NCBI RefSeq assembly: GCF_008704855.1 | Contig: NZ_CP023691.1 | Span: 7,006,001-7,070,000, forward strand | Source of the DNA: Streptomyces platensis | GTDB taxonomy: Bacteria > Actinomycetota > Actinomycetes > Streptomycetales > Streptomycetaceae | Reading direction: 5' to 3' | Length of the DNA: 64,000 bases | Shown here: positions 1-8,539 of the stretch, piece after piece | Layout: each line of letters begins with the position of its first letter | Position numbering within the stretch: position 1 is the stretch's first letter | Position numbers and translations under genes: made by a program | Notes under the pieces: generated by a model | What the model saw: the letters and a program-made list of their open reading frames with translations, nothing else | Databases searched by the model: none | What the model was told of the DNA's origin: nothing

Positions 1-77
1 GGTGAAGCCCTTCAGGAACCGGATGCCGGCGGCGAGCGAGAAGGGCCCGGCGGGGGTGAGGGAGACGGCGGCCCCGG
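1..77 (-). CDS. Partial ORF, possible DNA-3-methyladenine glycosylase N-terminus
   Basis: Minus-strand reading frame just downstream of the VOC gene that runs off the left edge. The visible residues include SLTPAGPFSLAAG followed by IRFLKGF, which resembles the start of AlkA-like DNA-3-methyladenine glycosylase 2 proteins of Streptomyces. No ATG or GTG start is visible in this frame after the VOC stop; a CTG lies right after a GGAGG. The gene may start inside the VOC gene or be damaged. The family call rests on about 25 residues and is tentative. Confidence 0.3.
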
Positions 78-449
78 TCAGCCTCCGTGTGCGGTGAGGG
101 TGTAGCCCTCGGGGCCCTCGAAGGAGAACATCGGCCCGAAGGGGCTGTTCGCCATGGGGGTGAGGATCTTGATCCCGGCGGCGGCGAGCTGGTCGTGGAG
201 CTGGTGAGCGTCGGCGGTCCGGAACCAGATCACCACGCCGAGGCCGGGCCGTGCGGTATCGGCGAGGTCGATGCCCGGGAGCAGCGCGCGGACGGCGAAC
301 GGGGTCGGCTTGGTGTCGAACACGACCGCGTGGGGCGGCGAGACCGCGGCCCGGCGCAGGCCGAGGTGCTGCTCGCAGAAGGTCGCCGCTGCGTCCACGT
401 CGCGGACTTGCAGGGCGACGAAGTCGGGGCCGTCGATGGTGACAGGCAT
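78..449 (-). CDS. VOC-fold (glyoxalase/bleomycin-resistance type) protein
   Basis: A 123-residue single-domain vicinal-oxygen-chelate protein. The N-terminus (DFVALQVRDVDAAATFCEQ) is the usual first beta strand and helix, and the C-terminus (GPMFSFEGPEGYTLTAHGG) is the usual last strand. Such proteins are dimeric and bind metals, thiol adducts or aromatic ligands; the substrate cannot be told from sequence. It is transcribed away from a MarR-family gene, and two identical-half-site palindromes lie in the shared promoter. It is therefore probably induced by a ligand sensed by that regulator, possibly as part of a detoxification response. The function beyond the fold is inference. Confidence 0.85.
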   Translation of the reverse strand: MPVTIDGPDFVALQVRDVDAAATFCEQHLGLRRAAVSPPHAVVFDTKPTPFAVRALLPGIDLADTARPGLGVVIWFRTADAHQLHDQLAAAGIKILTPMANSPFGPMFSFEGPEGYTLTAHGG

Positions 450-469
450 GGGTCTTCCTCACTCGTCGA

Positions 470-487
470 ATGTCAGAACTTTGACAT
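470..487. promoter_or_regulatory. Operator palindrome 1, VOC/MarR divergent promoter
   Basis: ATGTCA-N6-TGACAT, a perfect 6-bp inverted repeat with a 6-base spacer, 20 bases upstream of the VOC start codon. The same half-sites and spacing recur 46 bases away next to the marR start. This is what a dimeric winged-helix repressor such as MarR would bind. Binding by the adjacent regulator is inferred. Confidence 0.75.
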
Positions 488-515
488 CCCTGACGCTAAG
501 ACCACGCGTCCACGT

Positions 516-533
516 ATGTCAAAATGCTGACAT
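516..533. promoter_or_regulatory. Operator palindrome 2, overlapping the marR start
   Basis: Second copy of ATGTCA-N6-TGACAT. Its right half overlaps the ATG at 532, so a bound repressor would block initiation of its own gene and suggests a leaderless or very short leader transcript. The spacer differs from copy 1 while the half-sites are identical, which points to selection on the half-sites. Confidence 0.75.
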
Positions 534-993
534 GAAGGAGTCCGCGCCACCCGAGTCGCCCCATCCCGCGAAGGACGTCACCCAGCACGTGGGATACCTG
601 CTCAAACGCGCCCAGGCCGCCCTGCGCGGCGCCATGGACAAGGTCCTGCGCGAGCACGGACTGACCGTGCCGCAGTACGCCACTCTCGAACTCCTGGCCC
701 TGCACCCCGGCATGTCCAACGCCGACCTCGCCCGCGCGACCTTCGTCACCCGGCAGTCGGGGAACGTCGTCCTGCGGGGCCTTCAGGAAGCGGGACTGAT
801 CACCCGCCCCGCCACCGCCGACCACGGCCGCGCCCGGCCCGCCCACCTCACCGGGGAAGGCCAGGCACGCCTGGCCGTGGTCCAGGCCGCCGTCTACGCC
901 GTCGAACAGCGCATGGTGGAGGCGATCCCGCCCCAGCGCATGGCAGCGCTCCTCACCGACCTCGACCGCATCGCGGCAGCCCTGGAGGAATGA
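532..993 (+). CDS. MarR-family transcriptional regulator
   Basis: A 153-residue winged-helix regulator. The N-terminal dimerisation helix (HVGYLLKRAQAALRGAMDKV) is followed by the HTH (LTVPQYATLELLALHPGMSN then ADLARATFVTRQSGNVVLRG) and the wing ending at RARPAHLT. Longer in-frame extensions run antisense through the VOC gene and are unlikely; the ATG at 532 sits at the operator and is preferred. It is divergent from the VOC gene, with two identical palindromes between them. It is probably an autorepressor that also controls the VOC gene, released by a small aromatic or electrophilic ligand. Confidence 0.88.
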   Translation: MKESAPPESPHPAKDVTQHVGYLLKRAQAALRGAMDKVLREHGLTVPQYATLELLALHPGMSNADLARATFVTRQSGNVVLRGLQEAGLITRPATADHGRARPAHLTGEGQARLAVVQAAVYAVEQRMVEAIPPQRMAALLTDLDRIAAALEE

Positions 994-1024
994 CGCGGCA
1001 ACGGGGCGGGCGGCGCTCGGGATG

Positions 1025-1951
1025 TCAGTGTGCGCGGCTGTCGGCTCCCGCGAGCCTTCGCGACGGCGTCAGATTGAGCTGACCGATGGCTTCTTTCACG
1101 TCCTGCGGCCAGAGCCACAGCCGGTAGATCGGCGGGACGCGGAAGTAGTCCTCCGGTCCGTGCAGTTCACGATTGCGCATATCCACGCAGTACCTCGTCC
1201 GCCAGGAGAATGCCTCGCCAGGCTCCCACTCGTGCCCCTCGGCCTTCTTCTTCGTGACGTCGTGAAGCTTTTCGAGGGCCCGGTACTCGTAGGCGAGCAG
1301 GGTTTTGGAGTCCTTCCAGATGGCCTTCTTGTCCTTGACTGCCTTGTCGGCGGCCCGGAGGAGGAGGGGAAGGTCGAGTTCGCCGGGGATGGAGGGATAG
1401 ATGATGAAGGGCGCCGCCCATCCTTCGGCAATGAGATCGAGATTGAAGGTCGGCCTCTTCTCCCGTGGCAGGTCGGCCAGTTCCTTCTTCGAGTAGTTCG
1501 GCGCGATGTAGGCGAGCAGGCGGTTGTTGTCGTCGAAGTGGTCGTCGGCGGTGCGGATGAAGATGCTGCGCTCCTTGCCGGGCTTCCTGCCCTCGGCCAG
1601 CCTCTTCTTGATGTTCTCCGTGTTGAACGCGGCTGCCGCCGTGCCCTGGGCGAATTGCAGGCTGCCCGCGTGCCCCGTCTCAATCTTCGGCAACAGGAAC
1701 TCGGCGAGATCATCGGAGATAGGCGCGATACCCTCCCGCATCCAGGCGGCCAGTTGCTTGAATTCCTTGTCGACCCGCTCGGCCTGCTCAGCCGTATCCG
1801 CCGTCGTTTCCGGAGTGTCGACGGACAGCATGCGGACCGGCATCTTGACGTACGGCGTATCCCCGTCGTGTACGTCGACCAGCGCGCGCGAGCCCAGCGA
1901 CGGCATGGCCATCCCGGCAGGTGTCCACATGATCTGTACAGGGTCGGTCAC
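1025..1951 (-). CDS. Staphylococcal-nuclease-like (TNase fold) protein
   Basis: About 308 residues from a GTG preceded by GGAAGGAC. Near residues 25-50 it has VDVHDGDT followed by VRMLSVDTPET, matching the SNase pattern of a DGDT motif and an R...DTPE segment carrying the Ca-binding Asp and catalytic Glu. Further on, DDNNRLLAYI matches the segment with the second catalytic Arg. The two halves are separated by a long helical insertion, so the protein is about twice the usual SNase length. No signal peptide is evident, unlike classical secreted thermonucleases. Possible roles are an intracellular nuclease or a nucleic-acid-binding relative. It stands alone between a plus-strand regulator and a lipoprotein gene. 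Confidence 0.6.
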   Translation of the reverse strand: MTDPVQIMWTPAGMAMPSLGSRALVDVHDGDTPYVKMPVRMLSVDTPETTADTAEQAERVDKEFKQLAAWMREGIAPISDDLAEFLLPKIETGHAGSLQFAQGTAAAAFNTENIKKRLAEGRKPGKERSIFIRTADDHFDDNNRLLAYIAPNYSKKELADLPREKRPTFNLDLIAEGWAAPFIIYPSIPGELDLPLLLRAADKAVKDKKAIWKDSKTLLAYEYRALEKLHDVTKKKAEGHEWEPGEAFSWRTRYCVDMRNRELHGPEDYFRVPPIYRLWLWPQDVKEAIGQLNLTPSRRLAGADSRAH

Positions 1952-2427
1952 GGCTACTGTCCTTCCGGTGTACGCCTCCGGCGTCTTCACCCTCCGGCCT
2001 CCACCCAGCGTCACGCCATGCCTCCGGACCTGCAACTCCGCACGGCCGGACACGGGCCCGCAGTGCAAAAGCGGCGCAGGCTGCGTATGTGCATCGGCTG
2101 TTAGTGAGGCGTTACCGGTGCACTAGCGATCTCCGTGAGAGTCATGTGCATCCAAGGGCGCTGGTTGCGGGCTGCTGAGGCCTTCAGCCTTCTGCCCCGC
2201 CCATCGCACGGGGGAGCACCGACATGCAAAAGCTGACGCCGCACAACGACGCTCGCGCCGGGACGGCTGCGAAGACAGAAATGGGGCGGACCAGGCCGCC
2301 CGCAGCACTCCACTGAGAATCCTCCTTCCCGGGGTCGAAGCGGAAATCGGCATCCGCCTCCCCCTCCCTCCCTTCTGGGCGTCCACTTCTCCGGTGGTCC
2401 CCACACCAGAACTTCGAACGAAATGCG

Positions 2428-3642
2428 ATGGGCACCGTTATGCGTGATTACAGTCGGCGAGGAATGCTCGGACTCGGGGTGGGAGCGGCGGCGGCTCTGT
2501 CCGTAGCGGGCTGTTCTCCCTCCGGTTCGTCGGCCTCCGGCAAGGTCGGAAGCGAGGACGGAAAGACGGCGAAGGGCAAGCCGATCGGCGACGGCTCGAC
2601 CGCGTACACCGGCAAGCAGCCCCACCAGCCGCCCCAGCCGGAGCGGCTGAAGCCCGGCCAGAAGCCGCCCCAGTTCGTGGTCTTCTCCTGGGACGGCGCG
2701 GCCGAGGTGGGCAACGGCCTCTTCCCCCGGTTCCGCAAGCTGGCCCGCGATCACAATGCCTCGATGACCTTCTTCCTCTCCGGGCTGTATCTGCTGCCGG
2801 AATCGAAGAAGCGCCTGTACCGCCCGCCGAACAACCCCGTCGGCGCCTCCGACATCGACTACCTCACCGATGACCACATCAAGCTGACGCTGAAGAACCT
2901 GCGCGCGGCGTGGCTGGAGGGCCACGAGATAGGCACCCACTTCAACGGCCACTTCTGCGGCACCGGCAGCGGCTCGGTCGCCCACTGGACCCCCGCCCAG
3001 TGGGACTCCGAGATAGAGCAGGCCATGGACTTCGTCACCAAGTGGCGGACGAACACCGGCTTCACCGACCTCGACCCGCTGCCCTTCGACTACAGCAAGG
3101 AACTCGTCGGCGCCCGCACGCCCTGCCTGCTCGGCCAGGAGAACCTGCTGCCCACGGCGAAGAAGCGCGGCTGGCGCTACGACGCCAGCTCGCCCGGCGG
3201 CCTCCAGGTCTGGCCCACCAAGAAGCAAGGCATCTGGGACTTCCCGCTCCAGTCCATACCCTTCGGCAACCTCCCCGCCGGAGTCCTGTCCATGGACTAC
3301 AACATGCTCTACAACCAGTCCCAGAACTCCACCAAGGGCCCGCCGGCCAACTACCCGCGCTGGCGCAAGCAGGCCGCCGACGCCTACATCGCCGGCTTCC
3401 AACGGGCCTACGAGACGAACCGCGCCCCCCTCTTCGTCGGCAACCACTTCGAGCAGTGGAACGGCGGCATCTACATGGACGCCGTCGAAGACGCGATCAA
3501 GCACATCGCCGACGAGAAGCACCAGGACGTCCGACTGGTCTCCTTCCGCCAGCTGTGCGACTGGCTCGACGCCCAGGACCCCAAGGTCCTCACCGACCTG
3601 CGCCAACTCGGCGTCGGACAACAGTTCACCGGACGCGGCTGA
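2428..3642 (+). CDS. Polysaccharide deacetylase-like lipoprotein (Tat/lipobox)
   Basis: A 404-residue exported protein. The N-terminus has a twin-arginine-like segment (SRRGMLGLG), a hydrophobic stretch and a lipobox ending in SVAGC, so it is probably a lipoprotein anchored outside the membrane. From residue 80 it has a NodB-like fold signature: FVVFSWDGA in place of the usual TFDDG, and HEIGTHFNGHF carrying the His pair. The remaining repeats (LPFDYSKELVGARTP and later NHFEQWNGGIY) are typical of a Streptomyces subfamily whose substrate is not established. The altered first motif means catalysis is not assured. It probably acts on cell-wall or extracellular polysaccharide. Confidence 0.75.
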   Translation: MGTVMRDYSRRGMLGLGVGAAAALSVAGCSPSGSSASGKVGSEDGKTAKGKPIGDGSTAYTGKQPHQPPQPERLKPGQKPPQFVVFSWDGAAEVGNGLFPRFRKLARDHNASMTFFLSGLYLLPESKKRLYRPPNNPVGASDIDYLTDDHIKLTLKNLRAAWLEGHEIGTHFNGHFCGTGSGSVAHWTPAQWDSEIEQAMDFVTKWRTNTGFTDLDPLPFDYSKELVGARTPCLLGQENLLPTAKKRGWRYDASSPGGLQVWPTKKQGIWDFPLQSIPFGNLPAGVLSMDYNMLYNQSQNSTKGPPANYPRWRKQAADAYIAGFQRAYETNRAPLFVGNHFEQWNGGIYMDAVEDAIKHIADEKHQDVRLVSFRQLCDWLDAQDPKVLTDLRQLGVGQQFTGRG

Positions 3643-3864
3643 CCGGTACCGAGGGCGGTCATCGGCCTGGGGGTCCCCGGCGACGACGAAGGGTTCGTCG
3701 CCGGGCCAGCCGCAGGCGTGGAACATGGTGCCGTCCGGGAGCCATACGAGGTCTTCGGTGTGCTCGGCACCACAGTGGACTTCCACCCGGCCCACGATCC
3801 GCGCGTCGGGGAATCGCTTGCGCAGCTCGATCGACCTGATGGTGCGGACCGGCAGACGGTGGTG
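3643..3864 (-). pseudogene. Coding-biased remnant between AraC and lipoprotein genes
   Basis: The AraC gene ends at a TAA, but the same frame continues with protein-like sequence (ELRKRFPDARIVGRVEVHCG, then LPDGTMFHACGWPGDEP) and strong G/C at third positions for about 65 codons. It then runs antisense into the lipoprotein gene. No convincing start codon with ribosome binding site is visible; a GTG exists at 3795. It reads like the surviving part of a small gene whose 3' end was replaced. The family is not recognised. Confidence 0.4.
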
Positions 3865-4839
3865 TTACCGGCGGGCTGCCGTGTCGGAGGGTAGCTCGTT
3901 GAAACGGCCGTGGTAGTCGCCGGCGAAGCGGCCCAAGTGGGAGATGCCCCAGCGGTAGGCGATGGTGCCGACATTGTCTGTGGTGGTGAGGAGGTCCTGA
4001 CGGATCCGGTCCAGCCGCAGGTTGCGTACGTAGGACATGGGTGACAGGCCGAGCCGGTCGCGGAATGCGGAGCTGAGGGTCCGCGGGGCGCAGTCGGCGG
4101 CTGTGGCGATGTCGCCGAGGGTGAGGTGCTCGGTGAGGTTGGCTTCGATGAATGCGAGAGCTGCGCGCAAGGAGCGCGGGTGGCCGGGTTGAGGACCGTC
4201 TCGCAGCTCGCCGGTGTGCGAGTGGGGCTGGGCCAGGAGCAGCGCGGTGACGATGCAGCGCAGTTGGCTGCGCTGGAGTTCGGCACGCTGGAACAGGGGG
4301 TCTCCCGAGTCCAGTTGCTCCAGGAGGGAGCGGATCAGCAGCAGTACGGCCCGGCCCTTGGGCTTGACCAGGTCGAGGGCGAAGTCGAAGCGGACGGTGG
4401 ACACCGGCGGACGCCCGGTCAGTGCGGTGAATTCCTGGTCCACCAGGGCGGCGTCGATCCGAAGGCCCAGGAAGTGTGAAGGGGTGGGGCGCGCGGGGCG
4501 CAGCTCCTGGGTGTCTCCGGGGTTGACGACTCCGGCCGTGGCGGTATCGAGGGTGGTGTGCAGGCCGCCGCAGGATGCGGCGATCGCTCCGGACACACCG
4601 ATGTTGACGAAGTAGGAGCTGCGTCCTCCCGCCGAGGAGACGCGTACGTCGAGCGGCGAGGCGAAGTAGCCGACGGCGAAGTCGCGCGCGGCCACCCCGC
4701 GCAGTTCGTGATCCCCCCTGCACAGGCCGTCCAGCGGCGATGTGGCGATGGAGCCGCCGAAGAGGCGGGTGGCGGCGTTCAGGAGGTCGACTGGGTGGCG
4801 AGATTTGGTGATGAGGAAATTGCGCAGCGGAGCCGGCAC
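3865..4839 (-). CDS. AraC-family transcriptional regulator
   Basis: A 324-residue regulator with an N-terminal AraC-binding-like cupin (residues about 20-190) and a C-terminal double HTH (about 225-320: LTLGDIATAADCAPRTLSSA, then DNVGTIAYRWGISHLGRFAG). This layout is typical of activators of aromatic and alkane catabolic genes, with the cupin as effector domain. It is the last gene of a minus-strand series after the extradiol dioxygenase, with a 146-base gap that could hold its own promoter. It is the likely regulator of the monooxygenase and dioxygenase upstream; this is inferred from position. Confidence 0.85.
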   Translation of the reverse strand: MPAPLRNFLITKSRHPVDLLNAATRLFGGSIATSPLDGLCRGDHELRGVAARDFAVGYFASPLDVRVSSAGGRSSYFVNIGVSGAIAASCGGLHTTLDTATAGVVNPGDTQELRPARPTPSHFLGLRIDAALVDQEFTALTGRPPVSTVRFDFALDLVKPKGRAVLLLIRSLLEQLDSGDPLFQRAELQRSQLRCIVTALLLAQPHSHTGELRDGPQPGHPRSLRAALAFIEANLTEHLTLGDIATAADCAPRTLSSAFRDRLGLSPMSYVRNLRLDRIRQDLLTTTDNVGTIAYRWGISHLGRFAGDYHGRFNELPSDTAARR

Positions 4840-4985
4840 GTGTTCACCTCCCTGGGGCGGCCGCCACGGCGTGTGGTGCGGGCGGCGACCGGACCTGCTG
4901 TCAGTGTGTCACTGCTGCTGTTCCGCCCGGGCTTGGCCGGCGGCGGCTCTGCGTCCGCAGGTGACGCGGTCCCCCGGGGGCGTGC

Positions 4986-5927
4986 TCACATCGGCGGGGC
5001 CACGAACAGCCCGGGGTCGACGTCGTTGTGGGACTTGGCGGCGATGAACTCGTCCATCTCGTTGGCCGTGCCCCATTGATCCGCGTTGGCGGGCTCACGA
5101 AGGTCGTAGAGGTGGGGGTGCCAGGTGTCCTCGTCCAGGACCTCCAGCTCGGTGGTGTACTCGACGGTGTTTCCGGCCTGGTCGAGGAAGTAGCTGAAGG
5201 TGTTGTCACCGGCGCGGTGCCGCCCTGGGCCCCACAGCCGCTCGATGCCCAGGCGCCGCATCCGGCCGGTGCCGCGCATGAACTCGTCGATGCCGCGCAT
5301 CTCGAAGGAGGCGTGGTGGAAGGCCGCGTGCGGCCCGCGGACGATGCCGAAGCTGTGGTGGAAGGTGTTGCACCGCAGAAACCACATGATCTCGCCGCGG
5401 CTGCCGAGGCACATGGTGTCGGAGAGGCGGAACCCCAGATGCTTGATGTACCAGGCGACCGTGGCCTCGGGGGTGGGAGAGTTCATCAGCACGTGTGACA
5501 GCCGCACGGGGATCGGCTCGCGGGCTTCAATCTTGCGGTGCTGTCGTGGTGTGACGTCGGCGGATACCTCCACCACGCGGCCCTCGTTGTCGAAGAAGCG
5601 GACTGCGTAGCCACCTCCTGGGGTGTCCAGCGGCCGCGGTTCGCTGGTCAACCGCACGCCCTGGGCGCTGAGTTGTGCGGCCAGAGTGTCGACATCGGCG
5701 GCCGTGGCGGCACCGAAGGCGACGAGGTCGGTGCGCTTGTGCGCCTCCTGGCGCAGCCGCACCACGTACTGCTCCGGCGACCCTTCGGCTGCCAGGAACG
5801 AGATGCCGGTGTCGCCTGCGGTCTCGGTCAGTCCCCACAGCTCGGTGTAGAACTTCCGCTGCTCGGCGAAGTTGGGCATGGCGACATCGATGTGCCGCAG
5901 GTGGGTGATCAGACCGTGGTTTTCCAT
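4986..5927 (-). CDS. Type I extradiol (catechol 2,3-) dioxygenase, two VOC modules
   Basis: About 313 residues in two tandem VOC modules. The catalytic C-terminal module shows the 2-His-1-Glu Fe(II) site: His in RLSHVLMN, His in FHHASFEM and Glu in GNTVEYTTE. This family cleaves the ring of catecholic substrates next to the diol. The ATG at 5927 is chosen because GAGGGAGCC precedes it; an in-frame ATG at 5942 has no such site. It lies downstream of a flavin hydroxylase on the same strand, a natural order in which one enzyme adds a hydroxyl and the next opens the ring. No hydrolase, hydratase or aldolase for later steps is present, so the pathway is incomplete here. Confidence 0.87.
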   Translation of the reverse strand: MENHGLITHLRHIDVAMPNFAEQRKFYTELWGLTETAGDTGISFLAAEGSPEQYVVRLRQEAHKRTDLVAFGAATAADVDTLAAQLSAQGVRLTSEPRPLDTPGGGYAVRFFDNEGRVVEVSADVTPRQHRKIEAREPIPVRLSHVLMNSPTPEATVAWYIKHLGFRLSDTMCLGSRGEIMWFLRCNTFHHSFGIVRGPHAAFHHASFEMRGIDEFMRGTGRMRRLGIERLWGPGRHRAGDNTFSYFLDQAGNTVEYTTELEVLDEDTWHPHLYDLREPANADQWGTANEMDEFIAAKSHNDVDPGLFVAPPM

Positions 5928-6160
5928 GGTGGGCTCCCTCACGCTGCTTTGGTCAACTGATGTGCTGTGTCAGGCAGGTGGTGACGATGGTGGCGGGACG
6001 GGGCCCTCGCCCATGTGGCGGCCGGAGAACATCCGGGCCGTCTTGGCACTGTGGCCAAGGTCGGGAAGTCGCCGCAGGCATCTGACGCTCCTCGTGCGAC
6101 GTGAGCTGTACGCCGTACGCAGCGGGCGGTTAGCGCGCTGTGCCCGCGGCATGGTCATGG

Positions 6161-7288
6161 TCATGCAGGCTCGGCCATTTGCCGGTGACAGGCATCAACC
6201 AGCGGGTACGCCTCTGCGTGGCGCTGCGCCTGCTCCAGGTCGGCGATCGCCACCGAGGTCTCCACGAGTGTCCGGCACCGCTGTGCGCGTCGGCTGACGA
6301 AGGCATCGAGCCCCGCGCCGATCGACGTGTGACGGTCGAGCTCCTGGGCCAGCACCGCCCCGTCCTCGATGGCCAGGGCCGCGCCGCTGGCCATCTGTGG
6401 TGCGGGTGCGTGCGCGGCGTCACCGATGACCACACCGGTGCCCCGGTTCCAGGCGCCGTCCAAGAACGCCGTCAGCACCGGGCGACGTACCACCGACGTG
6501 GGCCCGGTCACCAGGGAGCGGACCTCCACCATCCGGCCAGGGAAGTCCTCCAGTAACTGCCATAAACGCGGCACGAGTTGGACTTCGGGCAGGACGCTCC
6601 GCTCCACTCCGTTCTCCGTCAGGAACACATACGCCTGGCTGTCCGAGATGGGCACGAGTCCCGCCGTATTGACCTTCCCGGCGAACTGATGAATCCCGGT
6701 GGCCCACGGTGGGCGGGACACCAGAGCCCGCCAGACCATCTGCCCGTGGTACTCGACCGAGGTCTCAAGGCCCAGCAGACGCCGTACGGTCGAGCGGATC
6801 CCGTCCGCACCCACCAGCAGCGCGACCCGCCTGACCGTTCCGTCCGACATCTGCACGCGGACCTGTTCCCCCTCCTGGTCCACCGCAGCGGCGGTCAGCC
6901 CGTGGTGCACCACCACGCCGCACCGATCGGCCTGCTCGCGCAGCGTCCGGTACAGCGCGGGGCGCGCCATGCCGACCATCGCCGGCCGCTCGGCGCCGAT
7001 CAGACGTGGCAGGCGGACCTCGGCCGCAAGCCCGCCGTCCACATCCACCTGCGTGATCACACTCATTCCGTAGCCCGCGACCAGACACGGGTCGGCCAGC
7101 CCCAGCTCGTCCAGTGCACGCAGCGAAGGGCCGGTCAGACACAACCCCCAGCCGGCCGTCGCTCCGGCCGGGCCGATCTCGGCGACCTCGACCTGCCACC
7201 CCCTGCGTGCCATGGCTGATGCCGCGGTGAGACCGGCCATGCCCGCGCCCACGATCAAGGCCGTCCGCGCACCGCGATAGCTCTCCAT
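6161..7288 (-). CDS. FAD-dependent aromatic hydroxylase/monooxygenase
   Basis: A 375-residue class A flavoprotein monooxygenase. The Rossmann GAGMAG motif is at residues 14-19, the DG motif (VGADGIRSTVRR) near 160, and the GD motif (GVVIGDAAHAPAPQ) near 295. This is the complete set for the p-hydroxybenzoate hydroxylase family, using NAD(P)H and O2 to hydroxylate an aromatic or cyclic substrate. A GGAGGC site precedes the ATG. It is first in the minus-strand series leading to the dioxygenase, 218-233 bases away, so the two may share a transcript or have separate promoters. The substrate is unknown. Confidence 0.87.
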   Translation of the reverse strand: MESYRGARTALIVGAGMAGLTAASAMARRGWQVEVAEIGPAGATAGWGLCLTGPSLRALDELGLADPCLVAGYGMSVITQVDVDGGLAAEVRLPRLIGAERPAMVGMARPALYRTLREQADRCGVVVHHGLTAAAVDQEGEQVRVQMSDGTVRRVALLVGADGIRSTVRRLLGLETSVEYHGQMVWRALVSRPPWATGIHQFAGKVNTAGLVPISDSQAYVFLTENGVERSVLPEVQLVPRLWQLLEDFPGRMVEVRSLVTGPTSVVRRPVLTAFLDGAWNRGTGVVIGDAAHAPAPQMASGAALAIEDGAVLAQELDRHTSIGAGLDAFVSRRAQRCRTLVETSVAIADLEQAQRHAEAYPLVDACHRQMAEPA

Positions 7289-7590
7289 GTATGCCTCCTG
7301 AGCACTGAGTTCTCCGAAACCCTAAGAACCGCGGAGGCTTGGCCCTATCCGGATCGGGAGGCGATTATCCGCTCTCCGCAAGCGATTGATGCGGTGCCGC
7401 CGGCGGGCGCTCCTGGAGACTGCTTTTACCGCTGAGCCGAGGCGGTGCGGGGTGTGGGGTGGGGGTGGCGCGCTAACGAGCCGCACGCCGGGTGAGTGAG
7501 AAGACCCTGCAACAACGGATCGACGGCCCCGGCGGGCACCCATCCCTCAGTAAGGAGACGGGCTGCTCACTGGTCTGAACTGCTCACCCC
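7289..7590. other. Non-coding stretch upstream of the hydroxylase
   Basis: About 300 bases between the hydroxylase start and the metalloprotease stop. It must contain the hydroxylase promoter. A relatively AT-rich patch near 7360-7395 could be a regulator site, but I see no clear AraC direct repeat and no convincing ORF. Confidence 0.5.
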
Positions 7591-8538
7591 TCAGGCGCCG
7601 TTGAAGGACGACCGGGCGCTGTCGAGGGTGGCTTCCATGCGGGCTACCTGGCCCTGGGTGAACATGAACATGGACTTGTCGTCGGTGTAGTCCATGTAGT
7701 TGACGAACATGTCGCCGTCCGGCCCATTGCTGCATGACAGCCGCGGGAAGTGCGGGGCTTGGAAGTTGGGACCGCCGGAGTTCGGGGTGTCCATGACGAG
7801 GTCGCTGCCGTTGCAGCCGTTGCCGTCGTCGCCCCAGATGTGCAGCAGGTTGAGCCAGTGGCCCACCTCGTGGGTAGTCGTGCGCCCACCGTTGAAGGGA
7901 GCGGCGGCGGTACCGGTCGTACCGAAGAACTGGTGGCCGATGACCACCCCGTCCGTCTCCGCGGGACCACCCGGGAACTGGGCATAGCCGAGTATCTCGT
8001 TGGGGTCCTTGGGGTCGAAGATGCGCGGACACACCCAGAGGTTGAGGTAGCGGTCGTCGGGCCAGGCGTCGTGGCCGCCGCTCGACGAGTGTTTGACGGC
8101 GTTGGTCCGTATGTTGAATTTCGTGGCCTGCGTCTGTGTGCGGGTGATGCCGTCGGTGGGCTGTCCTTGCGGATCGTGCGTGGCGAGGTGGAACTCGATG
8201 CGGCTGTCGGCCACGAGCGGTTTCCAGACCTCCGGAACCTTGTCGATGTCCGGATTGAGAGCCCGGTAGTCCTGGTTCAGCACGTCGATCTGGCTGGTGA
8301 TCTGGCTCTCGCCGATGTTCTGTTCGGCGGTGTGGAACACCACGTGCACCACGACCGGGATGTGGGTCAAGCCGACACGTTCCGTTGCCCCGGTTCCGGT
8401 CTCGTAGGCGAAGGCCTGGTTCTCGATCTGGACGCGGTTCGCGGCGTATGCCGGGTCCTCGGCCATCAGCAGATGGTGCACCGGCATCGTGCCGCAGCCT
8501 CGGCGGGCAGGAGTAGTGGCCGCATCATTCTCGGACAT
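7591..8538 (-). CDS. Pappalysin-like M43 zinc metalloprotease
   Basis: A 315-residue metzincin. The zinc site HEVGHWLNLLH spans residues 223-233 (His223, Glu224, His227, His233), followed by the Met-turn VNYMDYTDD near 280. Spaced cysteines downstream (GCNG, LSCS) are as in M43 enzymes. The Gly usual at position 8 of the zincin motif is Asn here, seen in some M43 members. Secreted M43 enzymes normally carry a signal peptide, but this N-terminus (MSENDAATTPARRGCG) is hydrophilic, so the export route is unclear. Its start lies one base after the stop of the upstream CYTH-like gene, so the two are translationally coupled. Confidence 0.85.
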   Translation of the reverse strand: MSENDAATTPARRGCGTMPVHHLLMAEDPAYAANRVQIENQAFAYETGTGATERVGLTHIPVVVHVVFHTAEQNIGESQITSQIDVLNQDYRALNPDIDKVPEVWKPLVADSRIEFHLATHDPQGQPTDGITRTQTQATKFNIRTNAVKHSSSGGHDAWPDDRYLNLWVCPRIFDPKDPNEILGYAQFPGGPAETDGVVIGHQFFGTTGTAAAPFNGGRTTTHEVGHWLNLLHIWGDDGNGCNGSDLVMDTPNSGGPNFQAPHFPRLSCSNGPDGDMFVNYMDYTDDKSMFMFTQGQVARMEATLDSARSSFNGA

Positions 8539-8539
8539 G

